The notes beneath the pieces were generated by a model. It saw nothing but the letters and a program-made list of their open reading frames with translations. It did not search any database and had not been told where the DNA came from. From Nocardia pseudovaccinii NBRC 100343 (GTDB lineage Bacteria > Actinomycetota > Actinomycetes > Mycobacteriales > Mycobacteriaceae), in assembly GCF_001613225.1 (NCBI RefSeq), contig NZ_BDBY01000178.1:1-54599 (forward strand): a stretch of 54,599 bases of DNA. Reading direction: 5' to 3'. Numbering within the stretch: position 1 is the stretch's first letter; each line of letters starts with the position of its first letter. Position numbers and translations under genes: made by a program. Positions 18,344 through 27,198 of the stretch are shown piece after piece.

Positions 18344-18817
18344 GTGACGCAATCGGAGAAGCAACGCGAGGCGGCCCGCAGCGCATGGTCGGCACTGCTG
18401 CGGGTGCACGCGAACCTGGTCCCACGCTTGGATGCCGAGCTGCGCAGGGACTTCGGACTCCCACTCGCGTGGTATGACGTGCTGCTCGAACTCGACGGCA
18501 TCGAACCGCTGCGCATGACCGATCTCGGCGAACGCGTCGTGCTCAGCCGCACTCGGGTCAGCAGGCTCGTCACCGAGATGGCCGCCGCGGGTCTGGTCGC
18601 GCGCGAATCCAATCCCGACGACGGCCGATCCGCATTCGTCACTATCACCGACGCGGGCCGCGAGCGTCTGCGCGCGGCCGCGCCCGGCTATCTCGCGGGC
18701 ATCGAGCGATGCTTCGCCGACAAGCTCGATCCAGACGAATTGCGCTCGCTCGCCGCGACTCTCGGCAAGATCATGGGCCCGACCGATCTCGCTATCACGC
18801 CCCCGCGGACTTCATAA
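18344..18817 (+). CDS. MarR-family transcriptional regulator
   Basis: A 157-aa winged-helix regulator from GTG 18344. The HTH lies at about 62-85 (MTDLGERVVLSRTRVSRLVTEM) and is followed by the wing containing D-D-G-R-S (NPDDGRSAFVTIT), normal for MarR. It is divergent from the rhodanese gene, and inverted repeats in the gap suggest control of both. An MMPL exporter follows 239 bp downstream, after a hairpin and another inverted repeat, and may also be a target. The ligand is unknown. Confidence 0.87.
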   Translation: MTQSEKQREAARSAWSALLRVHANLVPRLDAELRRDFGLPLAWYDVLLELDGIEPLRMTDLGERVVLSRTRVSRLVTEMAAAGLVARESNPDDGRSAFVTITDAGRERLRAAAPGYLAGIERCFADKLDPDELRSLAATLGKIMGPTDLAITPPRTS

Positions 18818-18828
18818 GCCGCAAGTCC

Positions 18829-18875
18829 GCATCGACTGCCAGTGGGCACGAATCAGACACTCTGGCAGTCGATGC
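18829..18875 (+). terminator. Hairpin after MarR gene
   Basis: A perfect 14-bp stem (GCATCGACTGCCAG and its complement) with a 19-nt loop starts 11 bases after the MarR stop. The long loop also allows an operator role. Confidence 0.6.
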
Positions 18876-18936
18876 AATCCGCGTCACATCCGCGCACAAG
18901 TCGGCATCATTTCTGAAACACTTACACTTCACACCG

Positions 18937-18958
18937 GCCTGTACCTTTGATTACAGGC
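18937..18958. promoter_or_regulatory. Inverted repeat upstream of MMPL gene
   Basis: GCCTGTA-8-TACAGGC lies about 100 bp before the transporter start. It is a plausible repressor site; no owner is identified. Confidence 0.45.
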
Positions 18959-19056
18959 ACATCGAGCGTGCACCCCCGGAAAGGATGCAGCCCCTTGGCG
19001 ATCGGCGCGGCAGAGCAAGCAGCACACCAATTTTCCCGTCGGCAAGGAGCGCGCTG

Positions 19057-21312
19057 ATGTTCACGCGCTGGGGGAAACTCGTCTACCGGCTGCGCTTCGC
19101 CGTACTCGCCGTCGTGGTGGGCGCACTCCTCGCACTCGGTGCATACGGCTTCGGACTCGAGGACCACCTCAGCTCAGGCGGTATGGACGATCCCACTTCC
19201 GAATCCGCACAGGCCGCACGCCTCGCCGACGCCGCATTCGGACGCAATCACGACTTCGACGTCGTTTTGCTCTACACCGCACCGGACGGAAAGACCGTCG
19301 ACGACCCGGAATTCAGCCAACCGATCATCGACAATCTCAACAGCCTGCCGCACAAGTATCCGAACGAAATCACCGGCGTCAACGCGTCCTACTGGCGCGT
19401 CGACGGCGCGAAGATCAGCGGCGCGAAGGCTGCCACCGAAGACAAGAAGCGCGCCGTGGCCGCGATCGCCATCGCGGGCGATAACGACACCGACTCCGTG
19501 CGCAACTTCCGGAAAGTCAAGGACGACTTCGCAATACCCGGCATCGACGTGCAGGTCAGTGGCCTGCAAGCGGTGGCGGGCACACTCAACGACACGATGG
19601 CCGACGATGTGCACCGCATGGAAGTCCTGGCCATCCCGGCCGTCGCGGTGCTGCTGTTCTTCATCTTCGGCGGTCTCGTCGCGGCCGCCCTACCGCTGCT
19701 CGTCGGTGGACTCACCGTGATCAGCGCCTCCGGCATCATCATGTTCCTGACCCGCTTCACCGAGGTCAATTCCTTTGTCTCCTCGGTGCTCTCGATGATC
19801 GGACTCGGCCTGGCCATCGACTACGGCCTGTTCATCGTGAGCCGATTCCGCGAGGAACTGGCCGCAGGCTACGACACCCGCGCCGCGGTGCGCCGCACCG
19901 TCGTCACCGCCGGACGCACCGTCGTGTTCTCGGCGACCATGATCATCGCGAGCCTCGGCAGCATGCTGCTGTTCCCCCAGGGCTTCCTCAAATCCATGGC
20001 CTACGGCGCCATCGCGACCGTCCTGCTGGCCGCATTCACCGCCATCACCATCCTGCCCGCCAGCCTGGCCGTCCTCGGTCCGCGCGTGGATATGTTGGGG
20101 TTCAACCGGTTCCGAAGAACCAAGACCGCCGAACAAATCGAGGGCGGTTTCTGGGGCAAGACAACACGCTGGGTGATGCAGCGACCGCTCACCGTCGCGA
20201 TCCCACTGGTCATCGTGCTCTTCCTGCTGATCATCCCGGTCAAGAACCTCATCTTCGGCGGCTTCAGCGAGCGATATCTGCCACCCGACAACCCGACTCG
20301 CGTCGCACAGGAACAGATCGACACCTTCTTCCCACAGCGCCGATCCGATCCCATCGAACTCGTCTTCGTCGCCGACAACAGCACGCCGGTCGGCGAGGCC
20401 TGGCGCGCGGCCGGACACGCCCCCGGGTTGGCCAGTCAGTTCGAGATGCCGTCCAAATCCTCGACCCGCGACAACGTGTACCGCTCCAAGGCAACACTGG
20501 TGAACCCGAACGAAGGCGGGGAAACCATCGAATACCTACGCGAGATGGAACTCCCCGACGGCGTCAGCATGTACGTCGGCGGCATTCCGGCCATGCAGAA
20601 GGACAGCATCGACGCACTGCTCTACCGCATCCCGGTCATGATCGCGCTGGTCCTGTTCGTGACCACGCTGCTGATGTTCCTCACCTTCGGCTCGCTGGTG
20701 CTGCCGATCAAGGCCGCACTGATGAGCGCGCTCGGCCTCGGCTCCACCCTCGGCATCCTGACGTGGATCTTCGTCGACGGCCACGCCGCAGGACTATTGA
20801 ACTTCACCCCGCAACCGATCCAGTCGAATGTGCTCGTGCTGATCATCGCGATCATCTACGGTCTGTCCACCGATTACGAAGTCTTCCTGCTCTCCCGCAT
20901 GGTCGAGGCCAGGGCCGAAGGCGCGAGCACCAGCGACGCGGTGCACACCGGCACCGCGCACACCGGCCGCATCATCACCGCCGCAGCGCTGATCCTGCTC
21001 GTGGTGACCGGCGCGTTCGCCTTCTCCGATCTGGTGATGATGCAGTACATCGCCTACGGAATGATCGCCGCACTGTTCATTGATGCGACCGTGCTGCGCA
21101 TGCTGCTGGTACCCGCGGTCATGAAGCTGCTCGGCGACGACTGCTGGTGGGCGCCGTCCTGGATGAAGCGTGTCCAGGAGAAAATCGGGCTCGGCGAACC
21201 TATTCTGGACGATGAACGCCCGGGCACCGAGGATATGCACGAGCCGATCGAGACCACACCGATCACGCCGCGGCTCCCCACCGTCACCGCTGGACGGTCG
21301 AACGGTTCGTAG
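19057..21312 (+). CDS. MMPL-family RND transporter, complete
   Basis: A 751-aa membrane protein with the full MMPL layout. One TM helix near residue 10-30 is followed by a periplasmic domain, five TM helices, a second TM/periplasmic unit and a last TM bundle. The proton-relay motifs are LGLAIDYGLFIVSRF in the first half and YGLSTDYEVFLLSR in the second; Asp-Tyr pairs of this kind drive proton-coupled export. AAGGAGC precedes ATG 19057. MMPL proteins export lipids or drugs across the inner membrane. The substrate is unknown. Its C-terminal half closely resembles the truncated MMPL gene at 40867-41937. Confidence 0.9.
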   Translation: MFTRWGKLVYRLRFAVLAVVVGALLALGAYGFGLEDHLSSGGMDDPTSESAQAARLADAAFGRNHDFDVVLLYTAPDGKTVDDPEFSQPIIDNLNSLPHKYPNEITGVNASYWRVDGAKISGAKAATEDKKRAVAAIAIAGDNDTDSVRNFRKVKDDFAIPGIDVQVSGLQAVAGTLNDTMADDVHRMEVLAIPAVAVLLFFIFGGLVAAALPLLVGGLTVISASGIIMFLTRFTEVNSFVSSVLSMIGLGLAIDYGLFIVSRFREELAAGYDTRAAVRRTVVTAGRTVVFSATMIIASLGSMLLFPQGFLKSMAYGAIATVLLAAFTAITILPASLAVLGPRVDMLGFNRFRRTKTAEQIEGGFWGKTTRWVMQRPLTVAIPLVIVLFLLIIPVKNLIFGGFSERYLPPDNPTRVAQEQIDTFFPQRRSDPIELVFVADNSTPVGEAWRAAGHAPGLASQFEMPSKSSTRDNVYRSKATLVNPNEGGETIEYLREMELPDGVSMYVGGIPAMQKDSIDALLYRIPVMIALVLFVTTLLMFLTFGSLVLPIKAALMSALGLGSTLGILTWIFVDGHAAGLLNFTPQPIQSNVLVLIIAIIYGLSTDYEVFLLSRMVEARAEGASTSDAVHTGTAHTGRIITAAALILLVVTGAFAFSDLVMMQYIAYGMIAALFIDATVLRMLLVPAVMKLLGDDCWWAPSWMKRVQEKIGLGEPILDDERPGTEDMHEPIETTPITPRLPTVTAGRSNGS

Positions 21313-21441
21313 TCGCCCCCACCAAAGGGAACTCCGCGCGCCGCCTCGGGAGGTACGCTCACCGCCGGAGAGCCCGCGGACCCGATCGCCGAACCGGCGA
21401 CCTGGTCAACCACCGGCCAACTGGACCGAAGGACGACCGCG

Positions 21442-22266
21442 ATGTGCAGCTACCGTCTCGATGCCGAATACGCCGATCCGACACCGTTGAAGGTGCGGAT
21501 CGATACCCACGAGCGCTATTCGGAGCGTCCCGACGACCCCACCGCGAATGTGCTGACCGCGCTGGAACTCACCGGAGCCGAACACCTAGCCGATATCGGC
21601 TGCGGCGATGCCCGGTTCCTCGCCCACCTCGCCGACACCGGTCACCGGGGTCCGCTGGTCGGTATCGACACCTCTCCCGCAATGGTCGCCGCCGCCAATG
21701 CCGTACCCGGGGTCCGCGGCGTATTCGGCAGCGCCGACCGGATCCCGTTCGACGACAACAGCTTCGATGCGCTCACCGCACGACATATGCTGTACCACCT
21801 CGCGAATCCGCTGGCCGCGCTCAGGGAATTCCGGCGCACGACCAAACCCGGCGGGACGGTTGCCGTGGTCGTCAATCATCCCGGAACCTACCCGTACACC
21901 ACCGAACTCGTGGCCGCGCATGCCGCGACCTACGGCCTCGGCGTTGGCGAGGCGATGACCGTCGACTCCGACACCTTGCCGGAGCTGATGTCCGAGGTTT
22001 TCGGCGAGGTGCGGATCCATCGATCGGATAATGCGCTCGTCTTCGAAACTCCGGATCCACTGGTGCGCTTCGCCGAGGCGCTGTTCACGTTCTACGGCGT
22101 CACGCCGAATCACCCACGACGGCAGGCGATTCTGAACGATCTGCGCGAGGACGTCGAGGATTGGTTCACCCACCATCCGGGGCAGACGTGGCGCGATCCC
22201 AAGGGGTACATCGTCGCCACGGCCGTCGTCGATCACCAGGGCAGCGCGCCTTCGGCATCGACGTAG
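21442..22266 (+). CDS. Class I SAM-dependent methyltransferase
   Basis: A 274-aa protein of the Methyltransf_11/UbiE-like type. Motif I is LADIGCGDARFLAHL near residue 48, and the acidic post-I residue is in VGIDTSPAM. The motif IPFDDNSFDALTARHMLYHL follows, with LREFRRTTKPGGTVAVVV as motif III. The substrate cannot be told. Its last 34 bases overlap the end of the convergent SDR gene. The 129-bp gap from the MMPL gene has no clear terminator, so joint transcription is possible. Confidence 0.82.
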   Translation: MCSYRLDAEYADPTPLKVRIDTHERYSERPDDPTANVLTALELTGAEHLADIGCGDARFLAHLADTGHRGPLVGIDTSPAMVAAANAVPGVRGVFGSADRIPFDDNSFDALTARHMLYHLANPLAALREFRRTTKPGGTVAVVVNHPGTYPYTTELVAAHAATYGLGVGEAMTVDSDTLPELMSEVFGEVRIHRSDNALVFETPDPLVRFAEALFTFYGVTPNHPRRQAILNDLREDVEDWFTHHPGQTWRDPKGYIVATAVVDHQGSAPSAST

Positions 22267-22943
22267 CTCCCGGTCGGCCCATCCGGGCGCAGCTGCGCCA
22301 TGCGCACGATGATCTCGGCACCTTGCTCGACCGTCTGGGTGCCGGTATTCCCGTTGAGATCGGTCTTGGTGAAACCGGGCTCCACCGCATTGATCCGGAT
22401 ATCAGGGAACGCCTTCGCGTACTGCACGGTGAGCATGTTGACCACCGTCTTCGACGCCGGATATGCGACGCCCGGATAGGCGTATGCCGGGGTGCCCGGG
22501 GTCGAGACCCTGGTCAGCGACGCAAGACCGCTGCTGACATTGACCACGACCGGCGCCGCCGAGCGCCGCAGCAGCGGCAGGAAGGCGTGCAGGACGCGCA
22601 CCGTGCCGAAGACGTTCGTATCGAACGTCTTTCGCATCACATCCGCGGTGAGGTCCGCGGCGCCGATGACGTCGCTCCGGTCGGTCATCTCTGCCTGGAT
22701 ACCGGCATTGTTGACCAGGACATCCAGACCGCCGTCGGCCGCGATGGTCTGCACCGCGGCCGCGACGGACGCATCGTCGGTGATATCGAGCTGAACTGCC
22801 CGCGCGCCCAACTCCTCGGCCGCCTGACGACCTCGTTGGGCGTCCCGGCTACCGAGGTAGACGGTGTGACCTGCCGCGACGAGTTGGCGGGCGGCCTCGA
22901 AGCCGAGACCCTTGTTCGCTCCGGTGATCAATATTGCTGCCAT
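22233..22943 (-). CDS. Short-chain dehydrogenase/reductase
   Basis: A 236-aa classical SDR. The cofactor motif TGANKGLG is at 7-14, the structural NNAG is near 90 and the catalytic triad is Ser in VNVSSGLA with Tyr and Lys in AYPASK. SRD after the second strand hints at NADP(H) preference. Carbonyl reductase-like members share the ITGANKGLGFE start. Substrate unknown. It is convergent with, and overlaps, the methyltransferase gene. Confidence 0.87.
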   Translation of the reverse strand: MAAILITGANKGLGFEAARQLVAAGHTVYLGSRDAQRGRQAAEELGARAVQLDITDDASVAAAVQTIAADGGLDVLVNNAGIQAEMTDRSDVIGAADLTADVMRKTFDTNVFGTVRVLHAFLPLLRRSAAPVVVNVSSGLASLTRVSTPGTPAYAYPGVAYPASKTVVNMLTVQYAKAFPDIRINAVEPGFTKTDLNGNTGTQTVEQGAEIIVRMAQLRPDGPTGSYVDAEGALPW

Positions 22944-23437
22944 GCCAACCCACGCTAGGTTTTAGAGCGCGCTCGAAGTCAAGGACCTTCCTGGTAGCGC
23001 AACATAGTCTGGTCTCTCCTCTAGGTCTGCTTTGGTCGCTGGGTGCCGAGCGGTCTTTGGTAGGTGATTTGTGGTGGGGTTTGGAAGGTGAGGTTACATA
23101 ATTAGATGCGCATATCTACCTACCTAAATGTAATATTGGACTCGCGTTGCCCTCAACTCCTTCAGGCCCACCTTCGCATCTAGGACGCCGACATGAACCG
23201 ATTCCCCTGTGCCTCAATTTGTTTCCCACTGCCCTACCCTGCGCACCCCAACACCTCGCTCCCCCCAGCCAGATTCACCAGGACAAGCGTTGCTGTCGAG
23301 GCCGGTGCACAACACCGATAACCGCATCCTCCCTGCTAGAAGACGACCGACCAGTTACTCTCGTCGCGTGGTCCCGCCCGACCCGACCTGCGCCGGAGGT
23401 CCACAGCGCCCGTCACCGCCCAGGAAGCAGGAGTTCG
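22944..23437. other. Long intergenic gap with lower-GC stretch
   Basis: No gene is supported in these 494 bases. About 22975-23170 is clearly lower in GC than the rest of the window (for example TTACATAATTAGATG and CTAAATGTAATATTGG). It may hold promoters for the divergent SDR and GH1 genes or be the residue of foreign DNA. I found no inverted ends or target duplication. Confidence 0.5.
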
Positions 23438-24760
23438 ATGCGATCGCTGCGTAGCCGCCATATCTTGATCACGCTGGTAGCCGGCACCGCCGCCGTAATA
23501 GCCGGTGGTCCAACGCCCGCGATGGCGCAGCCCGCACCGCCTGCGCAGGTGCGGCCGCTCGGCTCGGACTTTCTCTGGGGCGTGGCCGCGTCGGGATATC
23601 AGTCCGAAGGGTATGCGCCGGATAGCAATTGGTCCCGGTACGTCGCCGCGGGCAAGACGGACGACCCCTATCTGGAGTCCGTCGACTTCTACCACCGCTA
23701 CCGTTCCGATATCGATCTGGCCGCGCAGCTCGGGGTCAAGGTCTATCGAATCGGCATCGAGTGGGCGCGCGTGCAGCCGCGGCCGGGTGAATGGGATGAG
23801 GCCGGACTTCGCTTCTACGACAATGTGATCGCCGCGATCACGGCTGCTGGGATGCGCCCGATGCTCACCATCGATCACTGGGTGTATCCGGGTTGGGAGG
23901 TCGACCGCGGCGGCTGGTCGAATCCGGATATCGTCGAGGACTGGCTCGCCAACGCGCGCGCCGTCGTCGACCGATATGCCGCGGCCGACCCGATGTGGGT
24001 CACCTTCAACGAACCCGGGGCCTACATCATGAACGAGACCTCGCACGGCGGCCTCTCCCCCGCCGCCATTCCGATGATGCAGGACCGAATCGCCCAGGCG
24101 CACAATGCCGTCTACGACTACATCCACACCGTGCAGCCAGGCGCGATGGTCACCAGCAACGTCGCCTACATTCCGGCCGGTGAGGATGCGGTCAACGGCT
24201 CGTTCATCAATGCGGTCGCCGCGAAACTCGACTACATCGGCATCGATTACTACTACGGCGCATCCCCCGATACCGTTACCGAGCTGAGCTTCAGCCAGTT
24301 GTGGAACAACCCTTTGGAGCCCGAGGGCATTTACTATGCCCTGCAACACTATTCACGAAAATTTCCGGGCCGCCCGCTCTACATCGTCGAGAACGGCATG
24401 CCCACCGAAAACGGCATGCCCCGATCCGACGGCTACACCCGCGCCGACGACCTCCGCGACACCGTCTACTGGCTGCAGCGCGCCAAGGCCGACGGCATGA
24501 ACCTCATCGGCTACAACTACTGGAGCCTCACCGACAACTACGAATGGGGTTCCTACACACCGCGTTTCGGCCTCTACACGGTCGACGTCCGCACCGACCC
24601 GACCCTCACCCGCAAGCCCACCGACGCAGTACCCGCTTACACCGCCATCACCCACCAGGGCGGCGTCACCCCCGACTACCGCCCGACCCGCGCCCCCAAA
24701 CCCTGTTCCTTCGTCGACGCCGCCGCGAGTTGCGCGGACCCGGTCACCGTCCCCCGCTAG
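23438..24760 (+). CDS. Secreted glycoside hydrolase family 1 enzyme
   Basis: A 440-aa protein with a signal peptide (ILITLVAGTAAVIAGG, likely cut at PAMA). The GH1 TIM barrel starts with FLWGVAASGYQSEG. The acid/base Glu is in VTFNEPGAY near 185 and the nucleophile Glu is in LYIVENGMP. Retaining beta-glycosidases of this family hydrolyse beta-glucosides or related sugars. Most GH1 enzymes are cytoplasmic, so the signal peptide is unusual. The C-terminal tail has two Cys (PCSFVDAAASCAD). AGGAAGCAGGA precedes the ATG. The open frame extends upstream but lacks GH1 character there. Confidence 0.87.
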   Translation: MRSLRSRHILITLVAGTAAVIAGGPTPAMAQPAPPAQVRPLGSDFLWGVAASGYQSEGYAPDSNWSRYVAAGKTDDPYLESVDFYHRYRSDIDLAAQLGVKVYRIGIEWARVQPRPGEWDEAGLRFYDNVIAAITAAGMRPMLTIDHWVYPGWEVDRGGWSNPDIVEDWLANARAVVDRYAAADPMWVTFNEPGAYIMNETSHGGLSPAAIPMMQDRIAQAHNAVYDYIHTVQPGAMVTSNVAYIPAGEDAVNGSFINAVAAKLDYIGIDYYYGASPDTVTELSFSQLWNNPLEPEGIYYALQHYSRKFPGRPLYIVENGMPTENGMPRSDGYTRADDLRDTVYWLQRAKADGMNLIGYNYWSLTDNYEWGSYTPRFGLYTVDVRTDPTLTRKPTDAVPAYTAITHQGGVTPDYRPTRAPKPCSFVDAAASCADPVTVPR

Positions 24761-24769
24761 CCGGATCAA

Positions 24770-24795
24770 GGGTCGGCACCCGTGGGTGCCGACCC
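24770..24795. terminator. Bidirectional hairpin terminator
   Basis: A perfect 11-bp stem (GGGTCGGCACC and its complement) with a 4-nt loop lies between the convergent GH1 gene and the dioxygenase gene. Confidence 0.8.
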
Positions 24796-24804
24796 CAACT
24801 CATG

Positions 24805-25734
24805 TCAGGATCCGGTGAACTGATCGCCCGAGATCGAGCGCGACTGCTCACCATCGACGCCGACCGGGATGTCGCCCTCGAGTGTGGTGCGGTACAGCAC
24901 GCGGGTGACATCGAGGTGGTTGAGGTCGCCCGGGGCCAGGTGGGCGGTGGCGCGGTTGTCCCAGAATGCCAAGCTGCCCTTTTCCCAACGGAATCGGACG
25001 GTGTAGGCCGGGTTCGACAGTTCGTCGAACAGCAGCTGGAGTACGGCGTCGCTCTGGGCCGGGCTCAGGCCGACGATGTGGGTGGTGAAGCCGGGGTTGA
25101 CGAAGAGCACCTTCTCGCCGGTCACCGGGTGCACGCGCACCACCGGATGTTCGGTCACCAGCGGGGCATCGGCGACCTTCTTGGCGTAGTCGCTTTCCTC
25201 GTTCCATGCCGGACGGCTGCCGCCGAACCGGTGCACGGCCCGCAGCCCCTCGACGAAGTTACGCAGCGTCTCGGGCAGGTTCGCGTAGGCGGCTGCGAGA
25301 TTCGTCCAGCTGGTGTCCCCACCGCGCTCTGGCGCGATCTCGGCCCGCAGCAGTGAGGCGGCGGGCGGATTGATCAGTGCGGAGACATCGGTGTGCCAGT
25401 GGTTGGTGTAGGTGAATTTCTTGATGCCGAACCGCTTTTCGTAGAGTCGGCTGTCGACGGCCAGAATTTCGGGGAACTCGGTCGGCGCGTCATCGTCGTA
25501 GGGATGTGACGGCGTTACGGCACCGAATCGCCGGGAGAAGGCGATGTGTTCGGCGTGACCGATGTGCTGGTCGCGGAAGAACAGCACCTTGTATTCGTAG
25601 AGGGCCGCGGTGATGTCGGCGACCTCCTGATCGGTGAGTTCGGCCCGCAGGTCGACGCCCGCGATCTCGGCGCCGATATGTCCGGCGACGGGCGTGATCC
25701 GGAGGGTGGTGGTGGGCTCGCTGACAGTGGTCAT
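24805..25734 (-). CDS. TauD/TfdA-family Fe(II)/2-oxoglutarate dioxygenase
   Basis: A 309-aa enzyme. The metal triad is His and Asp in NHWHTDVSA near 108 and the distal His in NRATAHLAPGD near 262, with the 2-oxoglutarate Arg in VTRVLYRTT. TauD-type enzymes hydroxylate alkylsulfonates or sulfate esters next to sulfur and release sulfite or sulfate. Its place at the end of a sulfonate-transport operon supports this. ATG 25734 follows GAAGAAGG. It overlaps by four bases a 38-residue leader-like peptide, which in turn overlaps the flavin monooxygenase gene. Confidence 0.87.
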   Translation of the reverse strand: MTTVSEPTTTLRITPVAGHIGAEIAGVDLRAELTDQEVADITAALYEYKVLFFRDQHIGHAEHIAFSRRFGAVTPSHPYDDDAPTEFPEILAVDSRLYEKRFGIKKFTYTNHWHTDVSALINPPAASLLRAEIAPERGGDTSWTNLAAAYANLPETLRNFVEGLRAVHRFGGSRPAWNEESDYAKKVADAPLVTEHPVVRVHPVTGEKVLFVNPGFTTHIVGLSPAQSDAVLQLLFDELSNPAYTVRFRWEKGSLAFWDNRATAHLAPGDLNHLDVTRVLYRTTLEGDIPVGVDGEQSRSISGDQFTGS

Positions 25735-25847
25735 GGTCGTACCTTCTTCGGCAATGGATGGGGATGGTCGGCAGAGCCCGGGCGACAACCGCTGCTGCCC
25801 ATTCGCATGAAGTCGACGGCGCGCCGCCTGGTCAGCCGGGGACTCAT
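25731..25847 (-). CDS. Leader-like peptide, 38 aa, in sulfur operon
   Basis: The peptide begins MSPRLTRRRAVDFMRMG and has a single Cys at residue 21 (SSGC). It overlaps by ATGA both the preceding monooxygenase stop and the following dioxygenase start. The R-R-R-x-V-D-F-M-R core matches the peptide at 30057-30182 and resembles short actinobacterial leader peptides known before sulfur genes. Those are thought to stall ribosomes when cysteine is short. The Cys codon position supports this; function is inferred. Confidence 0.65.
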   Translation of the reverse strand: MSPRLTRRRAVDFMRMGSSGCRPGSADHPHPLPKKVRP

Positions 25848-27190
25848 GCGCCGAGTTCGGTTCGTACCTGGGTGAATTGGCTTTCCACCGGTGCCAGCCC
25901 GTAGTGCCCGCGCAGCGTCGTCGCGGTGTAGTCGGTGCGGAACAAGCCGCGCTCCTGCAGGATCGGAACCACCCGGTCCACGAAGTCCTCGAGACCGCCC
26001 GGCAGATACGGCGGCATGATGTTGAAGCCGTCGGCGGCGCCGTTCTCGAACCACGACTGCAGTTCGTCGGCAACATCGGTGGGTGTGCCCGCGAATGTCC
26101 GGTGCCCTCGCCCGCCGCCCAGTTTGCCGATGAGCTGGCGCACCGTGAGGTTCTCGCGCTCGGCGAGTTCCTTGACCAGTGTGAATCTGCTCTTTCCGCC
26201 CTCGATTTCGCTCTCCGCGGGCAGCGGCGGCAGTGGTGCGTCGAGTGAGTGTTCGGTGAGATCGACGCCGAGCAGCGCGGACAGTTGCCGCAGTGCGTAA
26301 TCCGGTGAGATGAGGTCGGTGAATTCCTGTTCGAGGGCCAGTGCTTCTTCGCGGGTGTCGGCGATGAACGGCACCAGACCGGGCAGCACCTTCAGTTCAT
26401 CGGCCGAGCGACCGTACTTCGCCAGCCGCGCCTTCAGATCGCGATAGAACGCTTGCCCCTCCGCGAGCGAGCGCTGTGCGGTGAACACAGCCTCGGCGTA
26501 GCGCGCGGCGAAATCCTTACCGCTCTCCGACGATCCGGCCTGTACGAGCAGCGGCCGCCCCTGTGGGCTGCGCGGCGAATTCAGCGGGCCGCGCACCCGG
26601 AACCGATCGCTGGCGTACTCGATGGTGTGCACCTTGTCCGGGTCGGCGAAGATGCCCTCGTCCGGATCGAGCACGATCGCCGAGGACTCCCAGCTATCCC
26701 AGAGCCGCACGGTGACATCGACAAACTCCTGTGCCCGCTCGTAGCGTCTGGCATGTTCGGGAATCGCGTCGAAGCCGAAGTTGAAGGCCTCGTCCTCGTT
26801 GCCCGAGGTGACGATATTCCAGCCCGCTCGACCGCTGCTGATGTGATCGAGGGAGGCGAATTTGCGGGCCAGGTTGAACGGTTCGTTGTAGGTGGTCGAC
26901 GCCGTCGCGATGAGCCCGACCCGTTCGGTCGCCGCGGCGATCGCGGCGAGCAAGGTGACCGGCTCGAATACGGCGAGGGTATTGCGCTTGATCCGCGGTC
27001 CGACAGCCAATCCGTCGGCGAAGAAGACCGAATCGAGTTTGCCGCGTTCGGCGATCCGGCCGAGCTCCTGGAAGTGCCGCACATCCAGTACCCGGCGCTC
27101 CTCGGTCCGGGGATGGCGCCAGGCCGCCTCGTGATGACCAACGCCCATCAGGAAGGCGTTGAGGTGGAACTGCTTGCGGGGTAACGACAT
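25844..27190 (-). CDS. LLM flavin-dependent monooxygenase (NtaA/SnaA/DszA type)
   Basis: A 448-aa luciferase-like monooxygenase of the NtaA/SnaA/DszA group. These enzymes use FMNH2 from a separate reductase to cleave C-S or C-N bonds. Family marks include the start KQFHLNAFLMGVGHHEAAWRHP less its last residues, FFADGLAV, NIVTSGNEDEAFNFG and the C-terminal FNIMPPYLPGGLEDF. In a sulfonate operon it most likely desulfurises sulfones or alkylsulfonates, as DszA and SfnG do. No flavin reductase gene is present in the island. The gene lies eight bases after the permease gene. Confidence 0.87.
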   Translation of the reverse strand: MSLPRKQFHLNAFLMGVGHHEAAWRHPRTEERRVLDVRHFQELGRIAERGKLDSVFFADGLAVGPRIKRNTLAVFEPVTLLAAIAAATERVGLIATASTTYNEPFNLARKFASLDHISSGRAGWNIVTSGNEDEAFNFGFDAIPEHARRYERAQEFVDVTVRLWDSWESSAIVLDPDEGIFADPDKVHTIEYASDRFRVRGPLNSPRSPQGRPLLVQAGSSESGKDFAARYAEAVFTAQRSLAEGQAFYRDLKARLAKYGRSADELKVLPGLVPFIADTREEALALEQEFTDLISPDYALRQLSALLGVDLTEHSLDAPLPPLPAESEIEGGKSRFTLVKELAERENLTVRQLIGKLGGGRGHRTFAGTPTDVADELQSWFENGAADGFNIMPPYLPGGLEDFVDRVVPILQERGLFRTDYTATTLRGHYGLAPVESQFTQVRTELGA

Positions 27191-27198
27191 CGGAGTCC

